Origin: CAZPQK01 sp964588695
GTDB taxonomy: Bacteria; Krumholzibacteriota; Krumholzibacteriia; WVZY01; JAKEHA01
Direction: 5' to 3'
Assembly (NCBI GenBank): GCA_964588695.1
Contig: CAZPQK010000007.1
Coordinates: 62,001 to 126,000, forward strand
DNA: 64,000 nucleotides
The position numbers and the translations under genes were made by a program. The notes beneath the pieces are model-generated. The model did no database searches and had not been told where the DNA came from. It saw nothing but the letters and a program-made list of their open reading frames with translations. Positions 18,854-27,196 of this stretch are shown piece after piece. How positions within the stretch are numbered: the stretch's first letter is position 1; the number at the start of each line of letters is the position of its first letter.

Positions 18854-20881
18854 ATGAAACTGGCAACGATTCGGAAGACGATCGCAAGCCCTAGTGTCGC
18901 TTACGCGGCCGCGGGATTGGCTGTCGCGCTTCTGCTTCCCGCCACGGGTTGCCGTGACAGCGCCCCGGACGACGTCATTGTTCAAGAAGAAACAACCGAC
19001 GCGTTGGTCTTTGTTAAGACTAAGGGCGAGGAAACCCTCAACCGCAGTTGGGCGGAAGGCAACCTCTATAAGCTGTCGCCAATCTCTCCCGACGGTACGG
19101 TGACGCCGATCACCAACTTTACCGGCGCGAGCATAAGCGACCCCTGTGTGTCGTTTGACGGAAAGAGAATTCTCTTTTCGATGCGACCACCGGGCGGTGG
19201 CAATCGCAATATTTACGAGATCAACGCCGACGGCACCGGCCTACGCCAGGTGACCAGCGGTGGCGGCCACGACTTTGATCCGTTGTACTTGCCCGACGGC
19301 AAGATCATGTTTACCAGCTCTCGCGCCGGTATCATGGACGAATACAACCACGCGCCCGCCGAAGTCCTCTTTCGCTGCAACGCCGACGGCACCGGCCTGG
19401 AACGCGTCAGCAACAACATGAGTGACGACTTCGACCCCGCGCTGGCTAACGACGGTACAATTATCTACACCCGCTGGGAGCACTTCGGAACGTTTAACCG
19501 CTTTCCCGTGTTCTTTTGTAACCCCGATGGAACCGCGCCGTTCCACAAGTACGGCCCGCACAACCGCAACTTCTTTCACCCGCAGCCGACACCCGATGGT
19601 CGCATCATTGCGATAGAGTCGACGCGGATTAACGAAGACGCGGGACCAATCGCCGTCATGAAACCCGAAATGGGCCCCGCGGACCCGGTCGTGCTTCCCC
19701 GTGAACAGCACTGGGATGTATTGACGCCGCAGGTAAACAACAACGGTGCGCCCTGGGCGTACGGGGCGTTCAAGTACCCGTTCCCGTTGGGCGGCAACAC
19801 CTACGTGTCGTCTTACACACTTCCTGCCGCCGAAGATAGCGAGGTCGACTACGGCCTTTATACCTTCACACTCAACCAGGCAGGCGGCGGCACTCCGAGC
19901 GATCCGGCAACGTTTTCTGTCGACGACCTGACGTTTCTGTACAACGACCCCGATTGGAACGAGTACGACGCGCAGCTTCTGGCTCCGCGCGAAAAGCCAC
20001 CGGTGATTGCCGACAACGTTGACCCGACGGTCGACTACGGCATTATTACCGCCGCCGATGTGTTCAACCGTTCGCCTAACGACGGTCAGGAAGTCCCGCA
20101 GCGCGGCGTCGATACCATCGACTCGCTTGCTGTACTCGTTGGGATCCCGACCGTGCAGGGCGAAATGAATGACTTTTCGGCCAACGAGTTTGAAAAGCGC
20201 GCGCTTCTGGGATTTGCGCCGGTTTATGCCGACGGCTCCTTCCGGATCCGAGTTCCGGCCGACACGCCGATCAGCTTTGCCACGCTCGACGATCAGGGTC
20301 GCGGCTTTGTGGTAAAGCGGACTTGGATGTACGTGCGTCCGGGCGAAGAGATCTCCAAGTGCACCGGCTGTCACCAGGATCGTCACCTGGGTAACACCGA
20401 GACCAATCCGAACCCGTTTTCCGCAACGCAGACGCCGACGGACTTGAACGTTCAGCCGGCTGGCTACCAGTACATTAATTTCCGCGACCACATTGGTCCG
20501 ATCGTGCAGAGCAAATGCACGACCTGTCACTTCCCGACTTATGTCGAGCGCGACACGGTCATTGCTCCGGACACGACCGCAATTACGGTAATCGACACCA
20601 TTCCGCCGCCAGGCGAACTGGACCTGACCTTTGTTCCCGACACGACCATGATGGAGCAGCAGATCTTTCCGCGCGCTTACATCAACTTGTCGGGCGAAGC
20701 CGAAATGGGTCCGCGCCAGGTTGTTCGTCCCGCATTCCCGCGTCGGTCGGTTCTTATCGACTACGTCATGGGACTGGGTGAAGCACAAGCCCAAGGACCA
20801 CACCCGCAAGGCGGCGAACTTACCGAAGCGGAAAAAGACTTGTTCAAGCTCTGGGTCATGCTTGGAGCACAGTACCGCTAA
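18854..20881 (+). CDS. Beta-propeller lipoprotein with two C-type heme motifs (hydrazine-synthase-alpha-like architecture)
   Basis: A 675-residue protein with a lipobox ending in Cys33 (PATGC). The N-terminal half is a TolB/PD40-type propeller with blades repeating NADGTGLxxV and PDGxIxFTSxRxG. The C-terminal half has two c-type heme sites, Cys503-X2-Cys506-His507 (CTGCH) and Cys555-X2-Cys558-His559 (CTTCH). The order propeller, middle domain, diheme recalls the alpha subunit of anammox hydrazine synthase and its many homologues outside anammox. No beta/gamma partners are present, so hydrazine synthesis is not implied. An AAGGAG site precedes the ATG. A thioredoxin gene follows, consistent with reductive heme-apoprotein handling. 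Confidence 0.82.
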   Translation: MKLATIRKTIASPSVAYAAAGLAVALLLPATGCRDSAPDDVIVQEETTDALVFVKTKGEETLNRSWAEGNLYKLSPISPDGTVTPITNFTGASISDPCVSFDGKRILFSMRPPGGGNRNIYEINADGTGLRQVTSGGGHDFDPLYLPDGKIMFTSSRAGIMDEYNHAPAEVLFRCNADGTGLERVSNNMSDDFDPALANDGTIIYTRWEHFGTFNRFPVFFCNPDGTAPFHKYGPHNRNFFHPQPTPDGRIIAIESTRINEDAGPIAVMKPEMGPADPVVLPREQHWDVLTPQVNNNGAPWAYGAFKYPFPLGGNTYVSSYTLPAAEDSEVDYGLYTFTLNQAGGGTPSDPATFSVDDLTFLYNDPDWNEYDAQLLAPREKPPVIADNVDPTVDYGIITAADVFNRSPNDGQEVPQRGVDTIDSLAVLVGIPTVQGEMNDFSANEFEKRALLGFAPVYADGSFRIRVPADTPISFATLDDQGRGFVVKRTWMYVRPGEEISKCTGCHQDRHLGNTETNPNPFSATQTPTDLNVQPAGYQYINFRDHIGPIVQSKCTTCHFPTYVERDTVIAPDTTAITVIDTIPPPGELDLTFVPDTTMMEQQIFPRAYINLSGEAEMGPRQVVRPAFPRRSVLIDYVMGLGEAQAQGPHPQGGELTEAEKDLFKLWVMLGAQYR

Positions 20882-20904
20882 TGAACTGTCGTAAGGAGCT
20901 TCGC

Positions 20905-21501
20905 GTGGATAACTATCCCGCAAACACATGGGTCTCGATGGCCACGGTTGCAGCGCTCGCGGTTGCGCTAGCGCTGCCCGTCGCCGTCGCGGCCAAGGGT
21001 GACCCCGCCAATGCGCTGGCCAGCCACAAGCTAACCCGCCTGGACGGCTCTGCCTCTAACTTGTCGCAATATCGCGGCGAAGTGGTGGTAGTGAACTTCT
21101 GGGCCAGCTGGTGTGCCCCGTGTCGTAAGGAACTACCAATCATGAATCGATGGAACGACACCTGGCAGCGCAACGGCGCGCGGGTTATCGCCATCTCGGT
21201 AGACAGCGAAGCGGCTAAAGCAAAACGCTTCGTTGAAAAAGCCGGACTGACAATGGACGTGTTCCACGACGGCCCGGGCGGGCTGGCACAAACACTCGAC
21301 TTGCCGTCACTTCCGTGCACCTACCTTCTCGATCGTTCGGGACGGGTACTGCGCGTACTGCAAAGCAGCAACCCCGAAGATCTGGCTTCGCTAGAACGCC
21401 AGGTCAACACAATGCTGACCGAAGCACCGCGCAGTCCTCGGGTGCAACGCGCTGGAATGGCGAACGAACTCGATGGCAAGACGCCCAATGGAGGCGAGTA
21501 G
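20905..21501 (+). CDS. TlpA/ResA-like thiol-disulfide oxidoreductase
   Basis: A 198-residue periplasmic thioredoxin-fold protein with the active site Cys70-Ala-Pro-Cys73 (WASWCAPC) and the cis-Pro motif SLPCTYLLD, where a Cys follows the Pro. Such proteins reduce CxxCH apocytochromes or other envelope Cys residues. I chose GTG at 20905, which has AAGGAG six bases upstream and puts the signal helix right after the N-terminus; an ATG at 20881 overlapping the previous stop would add eight residues. A Cys-tailed lipoprotein follows two bases later, a candidate client. Confidence 0.88.
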   Translation: MDNYPANTWVSMATVAALAVALALPVAVAAKGDPANALASHKLTRLDGSASNLSQYRGEVVVVNFWASWCAPCRKELPIMNRWNDTWQRNGARVIAISVDSEAAKAKRFVEKAGLTMDVFHDGPGGLAQTLDLPSLPCTYLLDRSGRVLRVLQSSNPEDLASLERQVNTMLTEAPRSPRVQRAGMANELDGKTPNGGE

Positions 21502-21503
21502 GC

Positions 21504-21716
21504 ATGCGCAAGCTCGTACTGATTCTGTTGACTGTTCTGGTTCCGGCGTTGAGCGCATGCGCGGTCAAGCCGTACCAGAAAGAACATCTCGCCGACCCGA
21601 TCATGCTTCTCACAGAAGATGACAAGGAAGGCATGCGCGAACTGAAATGGCTGGAAGCCCGAGAGGGCTCGACAGGTGGCGTCGGAGGCGCCGGTGGCGG
21701 ATGCGCTTGCAACTAA
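21504..21716 (+). CDS. Small DUF4266-type lipoprotein with Gly-rich tail ending CxCN
   Basis: A 70-residue lipoprotein. The lipobox ends in Cys19 (LSAC), followed by AVKPYQKEHLADP, which I recognise as the DUF4266 signature. It ends with a Gly-rich segment, GGVGGAGGGCACN, placing two Cys at 67 and 69. DUF4266 and DUF3570 genes commonly sit together, and ApbE and thioredoxin genes are often near; this is from memory. The function is not known to me. The tail could bind metal or be modified or oxidised by the neighbouring TlpA. Its last 16 bases overlap the DUF3570 start. Confidence 0.82.
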   Translation: MRKLVLILLTVLVPALSACAVKPYQKEHLADPIMLLTEDDKEGMRELKWLEAREGSTGGVGGAGGGCACN

Positions 21717-22846
21717 GCAGATGCTTTACCGTTCTCGGTGTTTGCGCCGTGATGGCCAACGCGCCCATCGATGCCCGCGCTGGTATCGAAGAGCAGTCGG
21801 TGTCGTACACGTTTAACTACTTTAGTGACGTGGATCGGGTGAGTGTTTTTTCGCACTACACCGGCACCAACATCAAGCTCGAGGGCGATTGGCGGTTTTC
21901 ACTAAACTGGGTGCACGATGTTGTGGTGATCCCCGCGATCGAGGCAGCTCCGGGCAGCCAGGATGCAGTCGATGCAATCACCACGGCGAGCCGGCCACTG
22001 GCCAACTCGGGAGATCCTTTCGAGGACTTCGTTAAGGTGCGCGACGCGTTTGACTTTTCTACGTCGTACTACGGCGTCTCGGTTATGTATTACCTCTCCA
22101 CCGAAAGCGATTATTTCGCCCAGATGGTGTCGATGGGATACAACCGCGACTTCCTGCGAGAGAACCTGAACCTGGCACTAGGGTTTAGCTACAGCTGGGA
22201 CGACATCGAGCCATTGGCCGACGCCGACACTCAGACGATTCCCGACACTCGCAAGACTGTCCACTACAACCTGGTGGCAACGCAAATCCTAACCCCCACA
22301 ACGGTGCTAAGGATTGGCGGCGAATGGAACGACGTTCTTGGGTTGCAGCACGATCCGTATCGGAACGTGTATGTGGCCGGAGCAAACGTACCCGAACACC
22401 ATCCCGATGCCCGCAAGCGCAAGGATGCTTTTGTGCGACTGAGTCAATACCTGCCCAACCGGTCGAGCGTCAAGGTCGACTACCGGTACTACACCGACGA
22501 CTGGGGCGTTGACTCGCACACGATTGGTGGAAAGTTGAATCAGTACATTAACGAGTCGTTTGTAATGCGTTATCGCTACCGGTACTACACCCAGGCGGCG
22601 GCGTATTTCCATCGCAACGAGTACTTGAACCCGGGCGGCGTCAGCGGATTGCAGACGTCGGATTACCGCATGGGTGAATACGGTGCGCACTTGTTTGGCA
22701 CCAAACTCAACTGGCGGACCCGACAAATGCCCGCGCGACTGAGCTTCTTAAACGGCACGCAGGTGTCCATTAGTTACGAGCGGTACTTTAACAGCAACAA
22801 TTTTACAGCCAACATCTTTGAAACCGGTTTAGTGGTTTCGTTTTAG
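21701..22846 (+). CDS. DUF3570 outer-membrane beta-barrel protein
   Basis: A 381-residue exported protein starting at the ATG inside the end of the DUF4266 gene; the GGAGG in the Gly-rich coding segment may serve as its ribosome binding site. The frame is open upstream to 21647 without a signal. The signal peptide ends ARAG, and the mature protein begins with VSYTFNYFSD. Many amphipathic strands with aromatic girdles follow (RYRYYTQAAAYF, SVKVDYRYYTDDWGVDSHT), and the last strand is ANIFETGLVVSF with a terminal Phe, as outer-membrane assembly requires. Likely the membrane partner of the DUF4266 lipoprotein. Confidence 0.85.
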   Translation: MRLQLSRCFTVLGVCAVMANAPIDARAGIEEQSVSYTFNYFSDVDRVSVFSHYTGTNIKLEGDWRFSLNWVHDVVVIPAIEAAPGSQDAVDAITTASRPLANSGDPFEDFVKVRDAFDFSTSYYGVSVMYYLSTESDYFAQMVSMGYNRDFLRENLNLALGFSYSWDDIEPLADADTQTIPDTRKTVHYNLVATQILTPTTVLRIGGEWNDVLGLQHDPYRNVYVAGANVPEHHPDARKRKDAFVRLSQYLPNRSSVKVDYRYYTDDWGVDSHTIGGKLNQYINESFVMRYRYRYYTQAAAYFHRNEYLNPGGVSGLQTSDYRMGEYGAHLFGTKLNWRTRQMPARLSFLNGTQVSISYERYFNSNNFTANIFETGLVVSF

Positions 22847-22868
22847 CACAAAGGAAGGAGCAAGGATC

Positions 22869-24515
22869 ATGAAACGCACAGCTTTGATTATCAGCATCCT
22901 TGTTCTTGGCGCGGCAAGTGTCGACGCCGGAACTTTCAACCACAAGCCTTACCTGGCCGACGCGAAAATCGACGTGCTGTCCAAGAGCGTAGCGAACCAA
23001 GAGTTCAATCGCGACTTGTTCGGTTCGCCGTACGCAACGGTCGTGGTCGGCAACGTGGACGTATACGACCGATTCCCCTATCTGGAGGCCCGCTACTTCC
23101 AGGTTGTTTCCGACCCATCGTGGGATCGACTGCTCATGGGCGAAGTTGGCCAGGGCTTAGTCGCCTTTGACGGTGTCGAAACCGGATTCGGTAAGTTGGA
23201 CTCGCCGCGCGGCATGTCTACCGACGGGGACAATCGGGTCTACGTCGCCGACAGTGGCAACGATCGAGTCCTGGTGTTTCGCGCGGTTAGCGAGTACGAG
23301 CGTATGGAATTGATTCCATTGTTCGCCATAGAAGACCTCGCTAATCCGTACGATGTCGCATACAGCGACGGCGGAACGCCGTTCGATTCTAACGACGATC
23401 GCCTGTACATTGCCAACACCGGAGCCAACGAAGTGCGCGCGTACTCGATGGCCAACAACGATGCCGTGTTCGTCGCCAAGGTTGGCGAACTTGGAAGCGG
23501 GATGGGACGCTTTGCGGGTCCCACCGCTGTAACCGTCGGTCGTCACCAGGGAGCGCATAGCCCTACGGTTTACGTTTCCGACGCCCACAACCGCGTGGTT
23601 GTGCGCCTGCAGGACACCGGCGCTGCGTTGATTTGGCAAAGCGCCACGTCGCACGACCTTGGTGTCGTGACGTCCTTAGACGCCGACCATTGGGGCAATG
23701 TTTATGCAGCCTCTCCGCAAACCGGAACCGTCGCAAAGTTTACCCGCGACATGCTTCCCGTGGCTTCGTACGCCGCAACCAGTGGTTCGCCACGAGCATT
23801 TCACGTCCCGTTCGCTAACGTTACCGACCATCGCACGGGCGAGCGCGCACGCGCCGGTCAAGGAAACGCCGTTCTGGTTGAACAGTGGGAAGGCGACAAC
23901 GGCCTTCGTCTGGTAAGCCTTGGCGTTGAGGTCAAGAACCCTAAGCCGCTCGAGTACGAAACCGGCACCCGGGTGACACTCACCGACCACGCCAACGTCG
24001 TCGCCGAACTTAGCGACCCCGAAACCGGACGTGTTATTGCGCGTCACGACGCTGGCATGCTGGCGGCCGGCCCGCACGAAATTCGATTCGCAGCGACTGA
24101 CTATCTTGAGAACTTTGACGAAGGTACGTATCAACTCACCGTGCGTGCGGCGAGCACGTACGAAGATGGCGCTTCCAGCGAAGTCACCATGCCGATGCAA
24201 CTTTCCGAAGGCGGCGGGCCGGCGTTGCCGGACAAGCTGACTTCGCAGGGTAACTGGCCTAACCCGTTCAACCCGACGACGACGATTCGTTTTCTGGTGC
24301 CGGCGGGCGGTTTGCGACCGCTTAGCGTACGCGTCTACAACGTGCGCGGCGCGCTGGTGCGCGAGTTGGAATCGGGACAGGTTGGAGCTGGGCTCCAGCA
24401 GTTGGTTTGGGACGGTCGCAACGACCGCGGCCAGGCCGTTGGCTCCGGCATCTATCTGTACAAAGTGGAAGTCGGCGCGGAGAAGTTCACCGGCAAGATG
24501 GTGATGGTTAAGTAG
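22869..24515 (+). CDS. NHL-type beta-propeller protein with FlgD-like C-terminal (type 9 secretion) tail
   Basis: A 548-residue exported protein. The signal peptide ends VDAG. Residues about 80-300 contain NHL-like repeats (LDSPRGMSTDGDNRVYVADSGN, here split by eye; VYVSDAHNRVVV), indicating a propeller that often binds protein or sugar. The last 85 residues form an FlgD Ig-like domain with WPNPFNPTTTIRF, VYNVRGALVRELE and SGIYLYKVEVGAEKFTGKMV. That domain is the usual sorting signal for type 9 secretion in FCB-type bacteria. A GGAAGGAGC site precedes the ATG. It sits last in the first half of the long operon-like run. Confidence 0.85.
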   Translation: MKRTALIISILVLGAASVDAGTFNHKPYLADAKIDVLSKSVANQEFNRDLFGSPYATVVVGNVDVYDRFPYLEARYFQVVSDPSWDRLLMGEVGQGLVAFDGVETGFGKLDSPRGMSTDGDNRVYVADSGNDRVLVFRAVSEYERMELIPLFAIEDLANPYDVAYSDGGTPFDSNDDRLYIANTGANEVRAYSMANNDAVFVAKVGELGSGMGRFAGPTAVTVGRHQGAHSPTVYVSDAHNRVVVRLQDTGAALIWQSATSHDLGVVTSLDADHWGNVYAASPQTGTVAKFTRDMLPVASYAATSGSPRAFHVPFANVTDHRTGERARAGQGNAVLVEQWEGDNGLRLVSLGVEVKNPKPLEYETGTRVTLTDHANVVAELSDPETGRVIARHDAGMLAAGPHEIRFAATDYLENFDEGTYQLTVRAASTYEDGASSEVTMPMQLSEGGGPALPDKLTSQGNWPNPFNPTTTIRFLVPAGGLRPLSVRVYNVRGALVRELESGQVGAGLQQLVWDGRNDRGQAVGSGIYLYKVEVGAEKFTGKMVMVK

Positions 24516-24521
24516 GTGCAT

Positions 24522-25115
24522 ATGAAACGCCTTCTTCGATACTCACGCACACTTGCGATGGCCGTGACGCTGACCATGGGCGCTTTGCCCCTGGTCAGCT
24601 GTCTCGGCGAACCCGAAGTGGACGAGCGCTGGACGCTTTTGGAAATGCGAGCGGTTGCTCCCGCACCCGGGGTCACTGTTTCCGGCAATCAAATCAGCGT
24701 CGCCGTCGATGCCCGCGTTACCTATCGGCAAATTCTGACCGGGTTCATGGTTGCCGAAGTTCGTTACTCGGACGTGTTCAACCCTGCAAACCTGGCGCTA
24801 GACCCGACAGTGCACGACGAAGAGACCGCCGAAGACATCGACGCGATTCTCGCGAACTCGGTAACCATGGGTCGCGCAACCAAAGCGGTAACCGGCTGGG
24901 ATCACCTGATGCAGGATATGGAACTGGACTTTACCGCACAGGTTCCGCAAATGAACGCGTCGGACCCAAACCAGGGCCTGTTTTTGTTGGTCTACATGGG
25001 AAGCGGCGAAGAAATTCAATTGCAGGACGGTCGCGACTCGTTGGTGGTGACGCCTTTTGTATCAACCGACAAGCAAGTCTTGCACACGGGCTTCGCGCTT
25101 GATGTCTCGCCGTGA
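24522..25115 (+). CDS. Lipoprotein of unknown function
   Basis: A 197-residue protein with a lipobox ending in Cys27 (PLVSC). The ATG at 24522 is preferred over an in-frame GTG two codons earlier. The rest is a probable beta-rich domain with no motif I recognise. It is six bases after the NHL/FlgD gene, and its stop overlaps the GTG start of the next gene (GTGA), so the three are probably co-translated. Confidence 0.7.
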   Translation: MKRLLRYSRTLAMAVTLTMGALPLVSCLGEPEVDERWTLLEMRAVAPAPGVTVSGNQISVAVDARVTYRQILTGFMVAEVRYSDVFNPANLALDPTVHDEETAEDIDAILANSVTMGRATKAVTGWDHLMQDMELDFTAQVPQMNASDPNQGLFLLVYMGSGEEIQLQDGRDSLVVTPFVSTDKQVLHTGFALDVSP

Positions 25116-25756
25116 CGCGCGTGCTAGTGATAGCGGCGATCGTGTCGGGTGTCTGGCTTGGACAACCGGCCCGGGCGAATACGTCCTGGCAATTTGATGT
25201 TGGTTACGAAGCCGGTAGTGTTGGCTACGACCAGGATTTAAACAACTACAGGTGGGACACGACTCCCACCTGGCGCTGGGGAGCGCACGCGCTGGTTCGC
25301 CACGGTTGGCTTGCAACCGGTTTGCGGCTGCGACGCAGCGCCACCACACAGGCCAGCGGAATACCGGGCGAGACCCGTTCACCTGACGTCAACATTACGT
25401 CGGCGCAGTGGGTGAGTCAGTTTCGAGGGTTTGCGTGGCTTGGATTTGAATTTTGGGGATCAGGCCACGTGGGCAGGGTCCACATGGGGTACAACCCCGA
25501 CCGGATGGAGTTCGACGTCGGCGCGGGAGAGCCGGTGGTCGTTAACTTCGACCCCGTAGACGAATGGGAGTTTGGCTACGGAATAAACGTTCGACGCCAG
25601 GTTACCGGAGACATAGGCCTGGCGCTTGGAGCGGAGCGCACCAGCTTCGCGCTGGACACTGCGCATCGCGCCGGAGACGAGATCATCGAGCAAAGGGAAC
25701 GCTTCGACAGTTGGGATGTTTCGCTCTCGCTGTCGTGGTTGTTCGACATTAAATAG
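25112..25756 (+). CDS. Predicted outer-membrane beta-barrel protein
   Basis: A 214-residue exported protein with signal peptide ending ARAN. Alternating strands run throughout (WQFDVGYEAGSVGYDQDL, WGAHALVRHGWLATGLRLRR, EFGYGINVRRQVTGDIGLALG), and the final strand is WDVSLSLSWLFDIK. This fits an eight- to ten-stranded barrel. The GTG start overlaps the upstream stop by four bases, which indicates coupling to the lipoprotein. Function unknown. Confidence 0.68.
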   Translation: MTRVLVIAAIVSGVWLGQPARANTSWQFDVGYEAGSVGYDQDLNNYRWDTTPTWRWGAHALVRHGWLATGLRLRRSATTQASGIPGETRSPDVNITSAQWVSQFRGFAWLGFEFWGSGHVGRVHMGYNPDRMEFDVGAGEPVVVNFDPVDEWEFGYGINVRRQVTGDIGLALGAERTSFALDTAHRAGDEIIEQRERFDSWDVSLSLSWLFDIK

Positions 25757-25793
25757 CAAGCGACCGGTTCTACCCGGCAAAAGGAAAGCGGTC

Positions 25794-26630
25794 ATGAGAG
25801 CAACGAGGCTAATCGCCTGGGTTGCAGCGGTGACGTGCGTCACCGCCGGCAACCTTGGTGCGGCATACGCGCAACAAGCAAGCGCGACGCCGCAACTGAA
25901 CGCACCACACGTGCTGAAGGAAAAAAAGGTACGGCTGGAAGGCACCGGCGACAATGTCGTTCGCAGTGGCCCGGGAAACTCCTTTGCGATTGTGGGAATC
26001 TTTCCCAAGGGCGAGGAGTTTGTGGTCATCGCCAAGCGCGGCGAATGGTACAACGTACGCCTTTCCGACACCAACACCGGGTGGATCCATTCATCGCTGT
26101 GCAAAGAGTTCGACGACATGTCGGACCTTGAGTTTCGACCCAACCCGCGAATGTTTTCGCGCATCGGAAGCTTCGCCATTACTGGCTACGGCGGCGGCTA
26201 CGCATTCGACCGCAAGTCCAACTCGCTGGTCCTGGGCGGACGCGTAGGTTACTACCTCATAGACTATCTCGAAATCGAAGGCGCAGTGGGTTGGACGCGC
26301 GTGGTTCGCCCAGCCGAAATCGTGGAATCCCTCTTTAACCTTGCTTTGGAAGAGGAAGACTTTCACCTGCTGTTTTATTCGTTCAACGCCAACATCAAAC
26401 TCCTGCCGGGCCGCCAGATGGTGCCATTCCTAACGGCAGGTACCGGAAGCGCGATTATGCAGGGCCAAACCGAGACCCTTTTTAACTACGGCGCTGGCAT
26501 CAACTTTTTCGTTCATCAGTCCACGGCATTCCGATTCGAGTTTCGAACCTACAACTTTAACTCGGGTAGCGCCGACAGTCGCGAGAGCACCAACTACGAG
26601 TTCTCGGTCGGCAATACCATCTTTTTCTAG
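25794..26630 (+). CDS. SH3-domain plus outer-membrane beta-barrel protein
   Basis: A 278-residue exported protein; signal peptide ends AYAQ. Residues about 40-105 form a bacterial SH3 domain (VRSGPGNSFAIVGIFPKGEEF, read in parts; WYNVRLSDTNTGWIHSSLC), a fold that binds peptidoglycan or proteins. The remainder resembles an OmpA-like barrel (FSRIGSFAITGYGGGYAF, GVGWTRV-type strands) ending FSVGNTIFF with a terminal Phe. The start at 25794 follows AAAGGAAAG; the frame is open upstream to 25626 antisense-free but without a signal. It may tie the outer membrane to the cell wall near the motor encoded downstream. Confidence 0.75.
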   Translation: MRATRLIAWVAAVTCVTAGNLGAAYAQQASATPQLNAPHVLKEKKVRLEGTGDNVVRSGPGNSFAIVGIFPKGEEFVVIAKRGEWYNVRLSDTNTGWIHSSLCKEFDDMSDLEFRPNPRMFSRIGSFAITGYGGGYAFDRKSNSLVLGGRVGYYLIDYLEIEGAVGWTRVVRPAEIVESLFNLALEEEDFHLLFYSFNANIKLLPGRQMVPFLTAGTGSAIMQGQTETLFNYGAGINFFVHQSTAFRFEFRTYNFNSGSADSRESTNYEFSVGNTIFF

Positions 26631-26638
26631 GAAGCACC

Positions 26639-27196
26639 ATGCGACGCACTTTAACTTCGTTCGTTGTTGCCGCCATTCTGGTCGCCTCGCACATCTCAAT
26701 CGGGGAAGCCAAAGGCACTCCGTTTAGCGCCCGTTCCGGGGTAGATATTGCCGCTGATGCGGCCCGCAGTTGGGCGCCCGACGCCAGGTTGGTTTATCTG
26801 GAAAATGACGAACCCGTCTCTGAGCTTGGTGCCGCTGCGCGTTGGGGATACTTGTTTTTTTCGCAAGCCAAAGGCGCTGCACGCGGTTACACCGTACGCG
26901 ACGGCAAGATTCTGGAAGCATCCGACCTGGACTTCGAACTGGATGCGCCTCCCCTGGCCACTCAATGGGTCGACAGCCAGACGGCACTGCAAGCCGCAGA
27001 GAAAAAAGCCGGCGCTAAATACCGCCGCGATAACACCGGCCGCCTCGAGACCATGTTGCTCATCCGCGGCGCTTTTCACGCCGACAAACCTAACGCCACC
27101 ACGTGGACACTGGTGTACACCTCACCGGATGCGCCCGCGCTGTGGGTTGTCGTGGATGCCGCCGACGGAAAGGTGGTGCGAACATGGAGAGGCTAG
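26639..27196 (+). CDS. Exported protein, possibly PepSY-like
   Basis: A 185-residue protein with a signal peptide ending GEAK. The C-terminal TLVYTSPDAPALWVVVDAADGKVV resembles the last strand and turn of PepSY-like domains, which often inhibit proteases or sit in redox membrane proteins. The assignment is weak. It lies eight bases after the SH3 barrel gene, and its end overlaps the next gene by 13 bases. Confidence 0.6.
   Translation: MRRTLTSFVVAAILVASHISIGEAKGTPFSARSGVDIAADAARSWAPDARLVYLENDEPVSELGAAARWGYLFFSQAKGAARGYTVRDGKILEASDLDFELDAPPLATQWVDSQTALQAAEKKAGAKYRRDNTGRLETMLLIRGAFHADKPNATTWTLVYTSPDAPALWVVVDAADGKVVRTWRG

Noticed and set aside
18854..20881. True anammox hydrazine synthase
   Set aside because: Only an alpha-like architecture is present, without the other subunits or other anammox genes.
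19241..20929. 562-residue minus-strand frame, and other long frames antisense to genes such as 1010-2035 and 31025-31996
   Set aside because: They mirror the codon pattern of the real genes on the other strand and show no family motif, signal peptide or ribosome binding site.
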